DNA from: Verrucomicrobiota bacterium
GTDB lineage: Bacteria; Verrucomicrobiota; Verrucomicrobiia; Chthoniobacterales; JAFAMB01
DNA: 7,875 nucleotides
Reading direction: 5' to 3'
NCBI GenBank assembly: GCA_019241095.1
Contig: JAFAXJ010000335.1
Span: 1-7,875, forward strand
The translations under genes and the position numbers were made by a program. Shown piece by piece: positions 1 to 7,228 of the stretch. Numbering within the stretch: the first letter of the stretch is position 1; each line of letters begins with the position of its first letter. A model generated the notes under the pieces. That model searched no databases. It worked only from the letters and a program-made list of their open reading frames with translations, and was not told the origin of the DNA.

Positions 1-390
1 CACCCGCAAAATCTGTTCAGCTCTTAAATAGTATGGCTCCATCTCGGCATAGGTGAATGGCCAAGCCGGAGATACTCCTTCTTCGTGTGCTATTTCGCCA
101 AAATCTTCCTGGCGCAAACGAGGCAACGCAGCCCCATATACTTTGGTATTGCCACCAACAAAATAGTGCACCCCGGGGGCGAAAGGTTTGCCCCTAACGT
201 CGTACCAGATTTCTTTCGGCTTGTAGCGTTTCTGGTCAAATACGGCAACGGGACTCCAATTTTCTGCTTCCCGAGGTAGAAAATCTCCGCGTTCAATCAA
301 CAGAACATTCAGCCCGGTGTCTTTCAAAGCGTAGGCCGTCATTCCACCGCCCATCCCTGATCCCACGATTACAACGTCATACGATTGCAT
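1..390 (-). CDS. GMC-family FAD-dependent oxidoreductase, N-terminal part (3' end beyond left edge)
   Basis: The 130 visible codons are open from an ATG at 390 to the window edge, so the gene is truncated by the window, not broken. Residues 4-35 form an FAD-binding Rossmann strand-turn-helix: VVIVGSGMGGG supplies G10, G12 and G15, and E33 in LLIERG is the usual ribose-binding acid. Residues 78-89 (VGGNTKVYGAAL) match the second flavin-contacting segment of GMC/COG2303 proteins, followed by RLRQEDF and by a WPFTYAEMEPYY segment typical of the family. GMC enzymes oxidise alcohols or sugar hydroxyls with FAD; the substrate cannot be told from this part. The flavin fold starts at once, with no signal peptide, so it is cytoplasmic or exported with a partner subunit. 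It begins 7 bp after the permease stop, so it belongs to the transporter operon. An AAAGGG 11 nt before the ATG is a possible but distant ribosome site. Family assignment is firm; function is open. Confidence 0.9.
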   Translation of the reverse strand, partial: MQSYDVVIVGSGMGGGMTAYALKDTGLNVLLIERGDFLPREAENWSPVAVFDQKRYKPKEIWYDVRGKPFAPGVHYFVGGNTKVYGAALPRLRQEDFGEIAHEEGVSPAWPFTYAEMEPYYLRAEQILRV

Positions 391-397
391 CTGCAGA

Positions 398-1252
398 TCA
401 GCCCTTTACTGAACCAGCCAGAAGACCTCGAATGAAAAAGCGACCGAGAAAAATATAGATCAACGCGGTTGGTAAAGCGGCGGTGACCGCGCCGGCCATC
501 ACAACGTTCCAATCGACCGAAAACGAACCTGACAAATTATTAACTGCGACCGTGACTGGCTGCAGGACTGGGTTCGGCAGAATGGTAACGCCAAACAAAA
601 AGTCGTTCCAAATATTAGTAAACTGGAAAATTCCCACAACAACAAACGCTGGTTTAGAAAGGGGCAACATGACCTTAGTAAAAGTCCTAATCAGACCAGC
701 GCCGTCAATTCGAGCAGCCTCTACTAACTCGTCAGGAATATTAGCAAAATAGTTGCGAAATATTAAACTGGTAATCGGCAAACCATAGATGACATGAACG
801 GAGACCAGCCCCCAAATCGTGCCATAAACTTTCAATATTTGCAGAGTCTGGATAAGTGGAATGAGGATGCTCTGGTAAGGAATAAACATTCCGAACACCA
901 GAAAAGAAAAGACGATGTTCGAGCCCCGGAACTTCCATTTGGCAAATAGATAACCGTTGATCGCACCCCAAATGGCGGAGATGATCGTAGCAGGAATAGC
1001 GATAGCAAAACTATTGCCCATGTTAGGGCTGAGCCGGGTGAACGCTTCCACGAAACCGCCTCCTGACAATTGGCGTGGCAAGTTCCACATCGTGCTTAAA
1101 CTGACCCCGCTTACTTCCTTTAAGCCAGTTACAATCATCACGTACAAAGGCATCAGGAAGAAACCCATACAGGAGAGCAGGAATAAAAGGATCAGGTAGT
1201 CTCCCGCTTTGCGAGGAAGCGTTTCTGGCAAAAGAAAAGGCGAAACTCTCAT
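398..1252 (-). CDS. Carbohydrate ABC transporter permease, MalG/CUT1 type
   Basis: Inner-membrane subunit of a binding-protein-dependent sugar importer. The 284-residue length is normal for MalG-like proteins. Six hydrophobic segments are visible at about residues 18-42, 81-103, 112-134, 144-166, 203-222 and 250-272. The EAA loop that docks on the ATPase runs from E178 to P201 and starts EAARIDGAG. The C-terminal end, FFIRGLLAGSVKG, is characteristic of this subunit. The ATG at 1252 is chosen because no better start exists in the 42-bp gap; the ribosome site is weak (AAGAGAA about 13 nt upstream). It lies in the same frame as the preceding permease, separated by one TAG and 14 codons. The second GMC gene follows 7 bp after its stop. 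With the binding protein and other permease it forms one importer; by the binding protein's similarity the substrate is a hexose or small oligosaccharide, but this is not proven. Confidence 0.95.
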   Translation of the reverse strand: MRVSPFLLPETLPRKAGDYLILLFLLSCMGFFLMPLYVMIVTGLKEVSGVSLSTMWNLPRQLSGGGFVEAFTRLSPNMGNSFAIAIPATIISAIWGAINGYLFAKWKFRGSNIVFSFLVFGMFIPYQSILIPLIQTLQILKVYGTIWGLVSVHVIYGLPITSLIFRNYFANIPDELVEAARIDGAGLIRTFTKVMLPLSKPAFVVVGIFQFTNIWNDFLFGVTILPNPVLQPVTVAVNNLSGSFSVDWNVVMAGAVTAALPTALIYIFLGRFFIRGLLAGSVKG

Positions 1253-1294
1253 GAATGCCGGCGATTCTCTTGGGTTAGAACGTCCATTCAGGAA

Positions 1295-2389
1295 CTATCT
1301 TTTGCGCAAACTCGACCACAAATAAGGTACGATGATGATGCTTACTAACAACAGCATAATTACTGAAGCAGCGGCTCCAAGGTTGTATCGAGTCGCCTTG
1401 AAAGTTTGATCGAAAACAAAGATGCCAGGAACATCGGTGGCAAAACCCGGGCCAACGCCGGTCATGGCAAATATTAAATCGAAAATCTTCAGAGAAACGT
1501 GTCCAAGTATAATCGCGGTACTAACAGTTACTGGGCGCAACAGCGGTATGATGACCTTTGTGTAAGTCTGAATTTCAGACGCTCCATCGATCCTTGCGGC
1601 TTCTCTGAGATCATGCGGAATCGCCGCAAGCCCTGCTATATACATTGACATGGCAAAGCCGGTAAGTTGCCATGCGGCAGCGATGACGACCGGTATCATC
1701 GCTACCGGAATGCCTAGCTGAATGCTTAAGCCTTTAACCGCAGGGAAGATAGCTCCTAACCAACTGTTTAAGGAGAAAATCACTGAAGGATCAGTTGTCC
1801 AGCCTGGGTGCAAAGCGGGACCTCCCATAGCAACCATCAGCTTATTGATCCCAAGAACGTCCAGCAGAATATTAATTCCTGTTTCTGGATTAAAGATCCA
1901 ACGCCACACGATTCCGGTCACGATAAAAGAAAGGGCGTATGGAAAAAGGAATACGTTACGAAAGAGCGTGTGGCCAATAAGTCTTCGGTCGAGGCAGAGC
2001 GCCAGCAGAAGGCCCATGCTAATTGAGAGACTTAGAAACAAGGTCGTGAATACGACTACGTTACGCAGATTTGCATGCCATCGAGGCATGGAAAACATTT
2101 GGGCATAAGTAGCACCGAACGGTTCACGAAGATCAAGATTCACCCGCAAAGTGCCCCATCTAGAGAGAGAAACCCAGACAGTTACGGCAATAAAGACATA
2201 GACAAAGATCATGATCAACGTCATTGCCGGAGCAAGCAGAAGCGGCGCTAACGATTGATCAGAGAAATGGAATCGCGATTTTTTGACCTGCCCACGCGAC
2301 GCCTGGTGCGAAAGAGTCGTCGCCGGGGCGGCAGCAGCGGGGCTAAGGTGAGAGCCTTGCGACGCGCTATCCCCGGCGACGAATTTCAT
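1295..2389 (-). CDS. Carbohydrate ABC transporter permease, MalF/CUT1 type, with N-terminal extension
   Basis: First membrane subunit of the sugar importer, 364 residues. About 46 residues precede the first membrane segment (about 48-74): a stretch rich in Ala, Ser and Gln, then a basic patch RGQVKKSRF. More membrane segments lie near 112-132, 142-163, 229-253, 289-309 and 338-357. The EAA loop spans E263 to P286 (EAARIDGASEIQ then IIPLLRP), identical to its partner through EAARIDGA. A loop of about 60 residues (170-228) separates two membrane segments and carries GGPALHPGW. The ATG at 2389 is the only standard start before M56: V4 and V35 use GTC and L26 uses CTT. No clear Shine-Dalgarno precedes it. 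Many CUT1 permeases of this class are near 300 residues, so the extension accounts for most of the extra length. The binding protein gene ends 47 bp upstream. Confidence 0.94.
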   Translation of the reverse strand: MKFVAGDSASQGSHLSPAAAAPATTLSHQASRGQVKKSRFHFSDQSLAPLLLAPAMTLIMIFVYVFIAVTVWVSLSRWGTLRVNLDLREPFGATYAQMFSMPRWHANLRNVVVFTTLFLSLSISMGLLLALCLDRRLIGHTLFRNVFLFPYALSFIVTGIVWRWIFNPETGINILLDVLGINKLMVAMGGPALHPGWTTDPSVIFSLNSWLGAIFPAVKGLSIQLGIPVAMIPVVIAAAWQLTGFAMSMYIAGLAAIPHDLREAARIDGASEIQTYTKVIIPLLRPVTVSTAIILGHVSLKIFDLIFAMTGVGPGFATDVPGIFVFDQTFKATRYNLGAAASVIMLLLVSIIIVPYLWSSLRKR

Positions 2390-2436
2390 GATCAGGAATT
2401 AAAATGGAACGAAACAGGCCGTTCTGCTGGGAGGCA

Positions 2437-3702
2437 TTATTTAGCGATGTTGCTATCCTTTGCAGCCTGAACTAAAGCAGCACTAAGTGCCTCTGCATTC
2501 TTATCGACTACGAATTGCGTAATGGCATCGTTCAATGCCTGCTGAAACGCTGCAGGCGCTGCTTCTCCATGGACGACGCTGGGCAAGAGAGCATCCTTGG
2601 AAAAAGACTGCATGGACCACTGGAGGTACGGGCCGAACTTGCTCTTATCCACATCGGTTCTTACCGGTATTGATCCTTTGAGGGGGTTAAAGGCTTCCTG
2701 AGCCTCTTTGCTGCCGATACTCTTCAGCCAATCCGTGGCGGCTTCCGAGTGTGGAGCGCCTTTTGCTAATGGAAACCCGTCGGCAACTATGATGAATGCT
2801 CCGTTTGTTCCTGGACACGTCACCCAGCCAAAATCCTTATTATCCTCCAAGTTTGCTTTGGTAAATTCGCCATGTGCCCAGTCCCCCATGGACGTGAACG
2901 CGCACCTGCCTTCCATCACTGCTTTTGTGGCTTGATCCCAGGTTAAAGCGGAATGGTCGGGGTTCTGGTAATCCAGCATTCGGCCATATGTCTTTGCTGC
3001 TTGTTTGACTTTCGGATCGTCAAACGACATTTTTCCGCTGAATAGGGCTTTCCAGGCATCGGGACCTACAGTTCCAAGCAGCGTGTTTTCAAAGAGCTGT
3101 GCTGTAGCCCAAATGCCGGAGTCGCCAACAGCCAGGGGAGTAATACCGGCAGCTTTAAGCTTCTCGCAGGCGGCAAAGAACTCATCGAAGCTCATCGAAT
3201 CGCCTACTGTGATCCCGTTCTTGTCGAGAAGCTTCTTATTGTACCAGAGATCGTTACCACGATGAATGCCGCATAAAACTGCGTATGGCTTCCCATTCCT
3301 GGAAAGCAGGTCGATGAGTTGTTGAGGAACAACCTTTTCCCATCCCTCGCTTTTGTAGATATCGCCAATAGGCAGGCAATAACCAGCCTCGACATATTGG
3401 CCGAGCAGTTCCCAACCTGGATGAGTTTGCCAAGTGTCGGGAGGGTTACCACCTGCAAGTCGGGTTTGGAGAACGGGCCGGGCGGCTGATCCGCCGCCGC
3501 CCGCTACAGTGGCATTGATGATCTCAATACCGGGATACTGTCGTTTGTAAGTCTGGAATAAGGCGTCCAGAGCAGCGGCTTCACCGCCGGAAGTCCACCA
3601 AGAAAAGACCTCGAGCTTTTGGTTATTTTCGGCCGAAGCCGGAAATTGGGCCGCAAATATTATTGCGAGTCCAATTAGAGGGGAACAGATGTGTTTTTTC
3701 AT
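2437..3702 (-). CDS. Periplasmic sugar-binding protein of ABC transporter (family 1, glucose/mannose-type)
   Basis: Captures sugar in the periplasm and delivers it to the two permeases encoded downstream. Residues 1-24 are a Sec signal peptide: basic MKK, hydrophobic core LIGLAIIFAA, and cleavage site ASA before E25. There is no lipobox cysteine, so a soluble periplasmic protein is expected. The mature start (KLEVFSWWTSGGEAAALDAL) followed by YKRQYPGIEIINATVAGG and RLAGGNPPDTWQTHPG resembles the glucose/mannose-binding proteins of CUT1 systems (GtsA and Thermus glucose-binding protein) as I remember them. Further family signs are LWYNKKLLDKNGI, the MSFDEFFAACEKLKAAGITPLAVG segment, GRCAFTSMGDW, and GSIPVRTDV near the C-terminus. 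Length (421) is normal. The ATG at 3702 directly precedes a good signal peptide; its leader is A/T-rich (AAAGTTTTAAAAA) with no AGGAG. It stands after a 129-bp gap, the largest in the window, so it may have its own promoter. The real ligand could be a uronic-acid oligosaccharide, given the GH88 neighbour. Confidence 0.95.
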   Translation of the reverse strand: MKKHICSPLIGLAIIFAAQFPASAENNQKLEVFSWWTSGGEAAALDALFQTYKRQYPGIEIINATVAGGGGSAARPVLQTRLAGGNPPDTWQTHPGWELLGQYVEAGYCLPIGDIYKSEGWEKVVPQQLIDLLSRNGKPYAVLCGIHRGNDLWYNKKLLDKNGITVGDSMSFDEFFAACEKLKAAGITPLAVGDSGIWATAQLFENTLLGTVGPDAWKALFSGKMSFDDPKVKQAAKTYGRMLDYQNPDHSALTWDQATKAVMEGRCAFTSMGDWAHGEFTKANLEDNKDFGWVTCPGTNGAFIIVADGFPLAKGAPHSEAATDWLKSIGSKEAQEAFNPLKGSIPVRTDVDKSKFGPYLQWSMQSFSKDALLPSVVHGEAAPAAFQQALNDAITQFVVDKNAEALSAALVQAAKDSNIAK

Positions 3703-3831
3703 TTTTTAAAACTTTATTGGTTTGATGCAAAATCTTGATCTCTGCTCTGGATCTTGGAGCGAAAACAGCGGTCGCCCCGTGCCCAGATTCAGTTACGAGA
3801 CCAATGTTTGTTTCAGACCAATCTTCATCTA
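3703..3831 (-). promoter_or_regulatory. Intergenic region upstream of the transporter genes, possible promoter/operator
   Basis: This 129-bp gap between the GH88 stop and the binding-protein ATG is much longer than the other gaps (5-47 bp) and is the natural place for a second promoter controlling the importer. Read on the minus strand it holds two direct copies of ATTGGTCT and, close to the start codon, a near-inverted third copy (CAAACCAAT). The last 30 bases are A/T-rich (CAATAAAGTTTTAAAAA) and could include a -10-like TAAAGT, but I find no matching -35 hexamer at 16-18 bp. No run of U after a hairpin is present, so there is no sign of an intrinsic terminator for the upstream genes. Promoter function is inferred from position and repeats only. 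Confidence 0.35.
3798..3822 (-). repeat. Paired 8-bp direct repeat, 17-bp period (operator-like)
   Basis: On the minus strand ATTGGTCT occurs at 3822-3815 and again at 3805-3798, start to start 17 bp. A third, near-inverted copy, CAAACCAAT at 3724-3716, differs at one position from the reverse complement of ATTGGTCTG. Repeats of this size beside a sugar transporter gene are often regulator sites, but two 8-mers could also arise by chance. No regulator gene is visible in the window. Confidence 0.4.
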
Positions 3832-4989
3832 TCAATTAGAAAATCGGAATCTCGTTAATCGGTCTAAAGCGTAAAGCAAGAAGTAATCGCCCCACATTAC
3901 GCTTTCATCGACACCGATATCCTTGCGTTTGTGATAAATCCCATGCTTTAGAATTCCTTCCCAACCTGGAGTACGCTCGGCCAGGAACTCAGAAGATAGT
4001 AACGTTGATAAAGTTCGCCATGCTCGTTCCCGATATCGGCACGCGACCCCCTGGTTTTCAATCTGGTCTGCTATCTGCAAAAAACCACATACAGCGATCG
4101 CCGCCGCTGAACTTTCGTAAGCCGTCCCTCCTTTGTTTACCATGTGCTTGGCTTCATCCCAATCGTTGGGCGGGATGCCGTGGTCAGGCGTATTTTCTAT
4201 GAAATAATCTGCGCAAGCTCTTGCTGTGTCTAAAAAGCGAGAATCATTGGTATAGGCGTAGGTGGTGGAAAAACCAAACAGTGCCCAAGCCTGGCCACGT
4301 GCCCAGCAGGAATCTCCACGCCAGCCTTGATGAGTGCTTTGATGGAGAAACTCTCCTGTTTCAGTGCTGAAGATACCTTCATGCGCGGTGCTGCCATCGC
4401 CTCTAACCAGGAATCGCCGAGTAGTTAAACAGTGATCTAAGGCGATTTCGTAAAGCAGCCTATCTCCCAGTTGTGCCGCGGTATAAAAGATTAACTCAAC
4501 GTTCATCATGATATCGATGAACAGACTCTCAGGAGCAACAAACGAACGCAGATAGCGGCCGTTTCGTTGAAAGCGCAGCGCCAAGGTTTTACCCGCCTCC
4601 AGCACCGTCTCCTTTAAGGACGATTCACTGGTCAATTCAAACCACACCTTCCAAGTAGGCAAAAACAAAAACCCGAGGTCATGAACATTCCGGTCCGTCT
4701 TGCGATACTCGATCAAACGAGAATATTCCTCTGCTTTTTCGCGCCACCAAGGATCCTGCGACCGGCGTGCAACGATCCAAAGCATTCCGCCAAGAAACCC
4801 TTCACACCAATGCGTCCAGGATTCAGAATGGTGATGCCAACGACCATTCTTTGTGAAGAGCGGGAAATATCCCGGATGGTTGGTCGTGAGGCGCCGAAGC
4901 TGTCGCTCCGCAAAGTCAAAAGCGTCCTGAGCCTTCTGCACGAGATCGGTAAGAGCGCCGTCGTGCATTGTGTCGATTAATGCGTCCAC
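3832..4989 (-). CDS. GH88 unsaturated glucuronyl hydrolase (UGL)
   Basis: Family GH88 enzymes remove 4-deoxy-L-threo-hex-4-enopyranuronate from the non-reducing end of oligosaccharides made by polysaccharide lyases, by hydrating the C4-C5 double bond. Known active-site positions align by hand (numbering from GTG at 4989): D104 in HDLGF and D159 in FIDIMMN match the catalytic-pair aspartates D88 and D149 of Bacillus UGL. H203, Q221, W229 and R231 match H193, Q211, W219 and R221. The signatures DSCWARGQAWALFGF, ESSAAAIAVCG and ESVMWGDYFLLYAL are typical. Length (385) is normal. There is no signal peptide, so it acts in the cytoplasm on imported sugar. GTG at 4989 is preferred over TTG at 4992 because AGGAG lies 6 nt before it (3 nt for TTG); the first ATG, at 4968, has no ribosome site. 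It overlaps the aldehyde dehydrogenase by 13 bp, which suggests translational coupling. GH105 is the main alternative, but the motifs fit GH88 better. Confidence 0.93.
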   Translation of the reverse strand: MDALIDTMHDGALTDLVQKAQDAFDFAERQLRRLTTNHPGYFPLFTKNGRWHHHSESWTHWCEGFLGGMLWIVARRSQDPWWREKAEEYSRLIEYRKTDRNVHDLGFLFLPTWKVWFELTSESSLKETVLEAGKTLALRFQRNGRYLRSFVAPESLFIDIMMNVELIFYTAAQLGDRLLYEIALDHCLTTRRFLVRGDGSTAHEGIFSTETGEFLHQSTHQGWRGDSCWARGQAWALFGFSTTYAYTNDSRFLDTARACADYFIENTPDHGIPPNDWDEAKHMVNKGGTAYESSAAAIAVCGFLQIADQIENQGVACRYRERAWRTLSTLLSSEFLAERTPGWEGILKHGIYHKRKDIGVDESVMWGDYFLLYALDRLTRFRFSN

Positions 4990-6458
4990 CAACTGCTCCT
5001 AGGACCGAGGTGGACTTGGACTGTCTTTAATTCCGTGAATTCATCGATAGCGAACCTTCCCAACTCGCGGCCAAGTCCACTTTCCTTGTACCCGCCGAAA
5101 CAGAGTTCAGCTGGACCTTCCATGAAAGTGTTGATCCAGATCGTACCCGCGCGAACGCGCCGGCTGACAACAAAAGCAGTATCAATGTCGCGGGTCCACA
5201 CACCAGCAGACAAGCCGTATGCGGTATCGTTCGCGATCTGGATAGCCTCCGCAGTCGAATCGAACGTCATAACAGATAAGACGGGACCAAAAATCTCTTC
5301 CCGTGCGATCCGCATCTCTGGGTGAACGCTCGAAAATACCGTTGTTTCGACAAATCTACCCTCTACGTCCTTCATCTGATATCCGCCCAGCCTAAGGTCG
5401 GCGCCGTCACTCAACGCGGACTCGATGTAGCCGAGTATCTTTGACAATTGCTGCTCGTTGATGATAGCTCCGACCTTAGTTTCCTGGTCAAGCGGATCGC
5501 CCACCTTGATTGTCTTAGCTGTCTCTACAACCCGAGAAATAAAATCCTGTGCTATAGGCCGTTGAACTAATAACCGGCTTCCACTATTACAGCATTCCCC
5601 CATGTTGAAACAGATGCCGAACACAACAGCATCGAGCGCAGCTTCCAGATCCGCATCGGCGAAAACGATTTGTGGATTTTTTCCGCCAAGCTCCAGTTCG
5701 ACTTTTTTGAGATTGTCTTGCGAGGCGCGGACAATCGATTTCCCTATCTTTGTTGAACCGGTAAAGGACATCATGTCCACATCGGGATGAGCCGCGAGGC
5801 GGGACCCTGCTGGGTCACCGAAACCGGCCACAAAGTTGGCCACCCCGTCCGGTAAACCCGCCCTTGTTAGAAGCTCGCCAAGACGCAGCGTCGTACCGGG
5901 CGTCAGTTCGCTCGGTTTTACGACGCAGGTGCATCCGGCCGCTAATGCGAAAGGCAATTTCTGGCTGATAATCAGGAGTGGAAAATTCCATGGCGTTATC
6001 ATACCGACAACGCCGATTGGTTCTCGCAGTACTAAGCCGAGCGTCTGTGGGCCAAGCGCGTTATGAGTATCACCATAAATGTTTCGGCACAGACTTGCCG
6101 CGTAGTCCCAGATGCCGGCAGCCCATTCCATTTCATCGCGAGCCTGGCGGATCGGTTTACCGCTTTCCAACGTTTCGATCAAAGCGAGTTCATCTTTGTT
6201 GTCACGAATCAGACCGGCTGCTCGCAAAAGCACTTGCGCCCGTTCAGCTCCCGAAGAATGAGGCCAAGCACCACAATCGAAAGCGCGACGTGCAGCTGCC
6301 ACGGCACGGTCAACATCGTTTGCGTTCGCCATTGAGTATTCACCGATTTTGATATCGTGAGCGGGGCTGTGCCTATCGAAGCATTGGCCGGAGTCATAGG
6401 CTTTTCCGTCGATCCACATCGGGTAGGCAAACGGCTTGGAAGGCAAAAGAGGGTGCAT
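4977..6458 (-). CDS. NAD-dependent aldehyde dehydrogenase (ALDH superfamily)
   Basis: Oxidises an aldehyde to a carboxylic acid through a thioester on cysteine. All core elements are present in 493 residues, the normal length: N158 in TPWNFP, K181 and E184 in KPSELTPG, the FTGST turn at 232-236, the general base E256 in ELGGKNP, catalytic C290 in FNMGECC, and E388 in EEIFGPV. E184 sits where ALDH2 has E195, which favours NAD+ over NADP+. The C-terminal segment CFGGYKESGLGRELG is typical of the betaine-aldehyde / semialdehyde group; the substrate is not readable from sequence. The ATG at 6458 lies 5 bp after the crotonase stop, with AAGGA 11 nt upstream inside that gene. No signal peptide, so cytoplasmic. 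Given the neighbours, it probably oxidises the aldehyde made by a GMC alcohol oxidation, or a semialdehyde from sugar-acid breakdown. The superfamily call is certain; the specific reaction is not. Confidence 0.95.
   Translation of the reverse strand: MHPLLPSKPFAYPMWIDGKAYDSGQCFDRHSPAHDIKIGEYSMANANDVDRAVAAARRAFDCGAWPHSSGAERAQVLLRAAGLIRDNKDELALIETLESGKPIRQARDEMEWAAGIWDYAASLCRNIYGDTHNALGPQTLGLVLREPIGVVGMITPWNFPLLIISQKLPFALAAGCTCVVKPSELTPGTTLRLGELLTRAGLPDGVANFVAGFGDPAGSRLAAHPDVDMMSFTGSTKIGKSIVRASQDNLKKVELELGGKNPQIVFADADLEAALDAVVFGICFNMGECCNSGSRLLVQRPIAQDFISRVVETAKTIKVGDPLDQETKVGAIINEQQLSKILGYIESALSDGADLRLGGYQMKDVEGRFVETTVFSSVHPEMRIAREEIFGPVLSVMTFDSTAEAIQIANDTAYGLSAGVWTRDIDTAFVVSRRVRAGTIWINTFMEGPAELCFGGYKESGLGRELGRFAIDEFTELKTVQVHLGPRSSWWTH
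4996..5000 (-). promoter_or_regulatory. Shine-Dalgarno of the GH88 gene, inside the aldehyde dehydrogenase gene
   Basis: AGGAG on the minus strand, followed by six bases (CAGTTG) and GTG. It is the clearest ribosome site in the window and decides the GH88 start: the GTG at 4989 has good spacing and the TTG just before it does not. It lies within the last codons of the aldehyde dehydrogenase, so ribosomes finishing that gene can restart here. Confidence 0.65.
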
Positions 6459-6463
6459 GGTTG

Positions 6464-7222
6464 TTAGTTTCCTTGAAATTTTGGGGCTCGCTTTTCGCGA
6501 AAAGCAGTTTGACCTTCCTGTGCATCGGCCGTGAAAGCGTTCATCGCGCCCGCAAGAGCTTCAAGCACGGCGCCAGGCGATTTCCCAATTATTTGTTTGG
6601 CGGTCTGTACCGCCAAGGGAGCATTCATGCTGATCTGCTCTGCCAAGGCGACGGCGCGTTCAGTCAACTCTGGTTTAGGCAGGACCTCGTTCACCAGACC
6701 CCATCGCTCGGCAATTTCGGCATTTATGGGAGAGCCGCTTAAGATCATTTGTTTCGCCCGCGCAACACCAATGATTTCGCTCAATCGCGACGTCCCTGTC
6801 CAGCCAGGCACGGTTGCTATCTTTACTTCTGGCATCGCGAAGAAAGAATCGGTCGACGCCAAGCGAAGATCAGCAGCCAAGGCAAGTTCCAGGCCGCCGC
6901 CAAACGCGAGTCCGCTAATGACTGCAATGACAGGCTGCCGGGTCGCAGCTATGCGCTCAAAAACCTGATGACCTTTCCTGATCCATGTTGCCCACATCTG
7001 TACCGGAGACAATCCAGACCAGGCGTTTATATCCGCGCCTGCACAAAATGCCCGGTCGCCAGTAGCCTCGAGCAAAACAACTCTTGTTTCGAAATCTTGC
7101 TCAAGTTCTTCGACAAAGTTTCCGAGTAAGTCCAACATCTCGGGATCGAGGGCATGAAGCTTTTCCGGGCGATTAAGGGCGATGCGGGCGATCGATCGCT
7201 CCTTTTGGAAGTACACTTTCAT
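6464..7222 (-). CDS. Enoyl-CoA hydratase/isomerase family protein (crotonase fold)
   Basis: Crotonase-fold enzyme of 252 residues, near the usual 255-260. The first oxyanion-hole segment is FCAGADI (59-65) and the second is GLAFGGGLELAL with G109. Both hydratase glutamates are kept: E112 (Glu144 in rat mitochondrial hydratase) and E132 in AMPEV (Glu164). So water addition to a 2-enoyl-CoA is chemically possible, unlike family members that lost one of them. PGWTGTSRLSEIIG and the C-terminal FREKRAPKFQG also fit a true hydratase. The ATG at 7222 lies 6 bp after the GMC stop, with only a weak GA-rich site before it; the ALDH gene starts 5 bp after its stop. The odd point is context: a CoA-thioester enzyme between sugar-oxidising and uronyl-hydrolysing genes, with no acyl-CoA ligase in view. 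It could instead be an isomerase, dehalogenase-like or lyase-like member; the exact substrate is unknown. Confidence 0.93.
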   Translation of the reverse strand: MKVYFQKERSIARIALNRPEKLHALDPEMLDLLGNFVEELEQDFETRVVLLEATGDRAFCAGADINAWSGLSPVQMWATWIRKGHQVFERIAATRQPVIAVISGLAFGGGLELALAADLRLASTDSFFAMPEVKIATVPGWTGTSRLSEIIGVARAKQMILSGSPINAEIAERWGLVNEVLPKPELTERAVALAEQISMNAPLAVQTAKQIIGKSPGAVLEALAGAMNAFTADAQEGQTAFREKRAPKFQGN

Positions 7223-7228
7223 GCTCGT

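Noticed and set aside
85..279. Plus-strand open frames, here and throughout the window (for example 483-752, 1722-2108, 5978-6352)
   Set aside because: They lie opposite clear minus-strand genes, show no family motifs and have no consistent ribosome sites; they are antisense shadows.
2407..2424. Hairpin between the binding-protein and permease genes (GAACG with CGTTC, 8-nt loop)
   Set aside because: The stem has only 5 bp and the T-run after it is broken; too weak to call a terminator or attenuator, though a processing role cannot be excluded.
3623..3835. Minus-strand 70-residue open frame across the intergenic gap
   Set aside because: It overlaps the signal-peptide region of the binding protein in another frame and has low-complexity, non-family content; the gap is better read as regulatory DNA.
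6464..7222. Crotonase as a feruloyl-CoA hydratase/lyase paired with a vanillin dehydrogenase (the ALDH)
   Set aside because: The gene pair recalls ferulate operons, but the crotonase keeps both hydratase glutamates in a GGGLELAL context; the ferulate lyases I remember have a different residue at the first glutamate position, and no feruloyl-CoA synthetase is visible.
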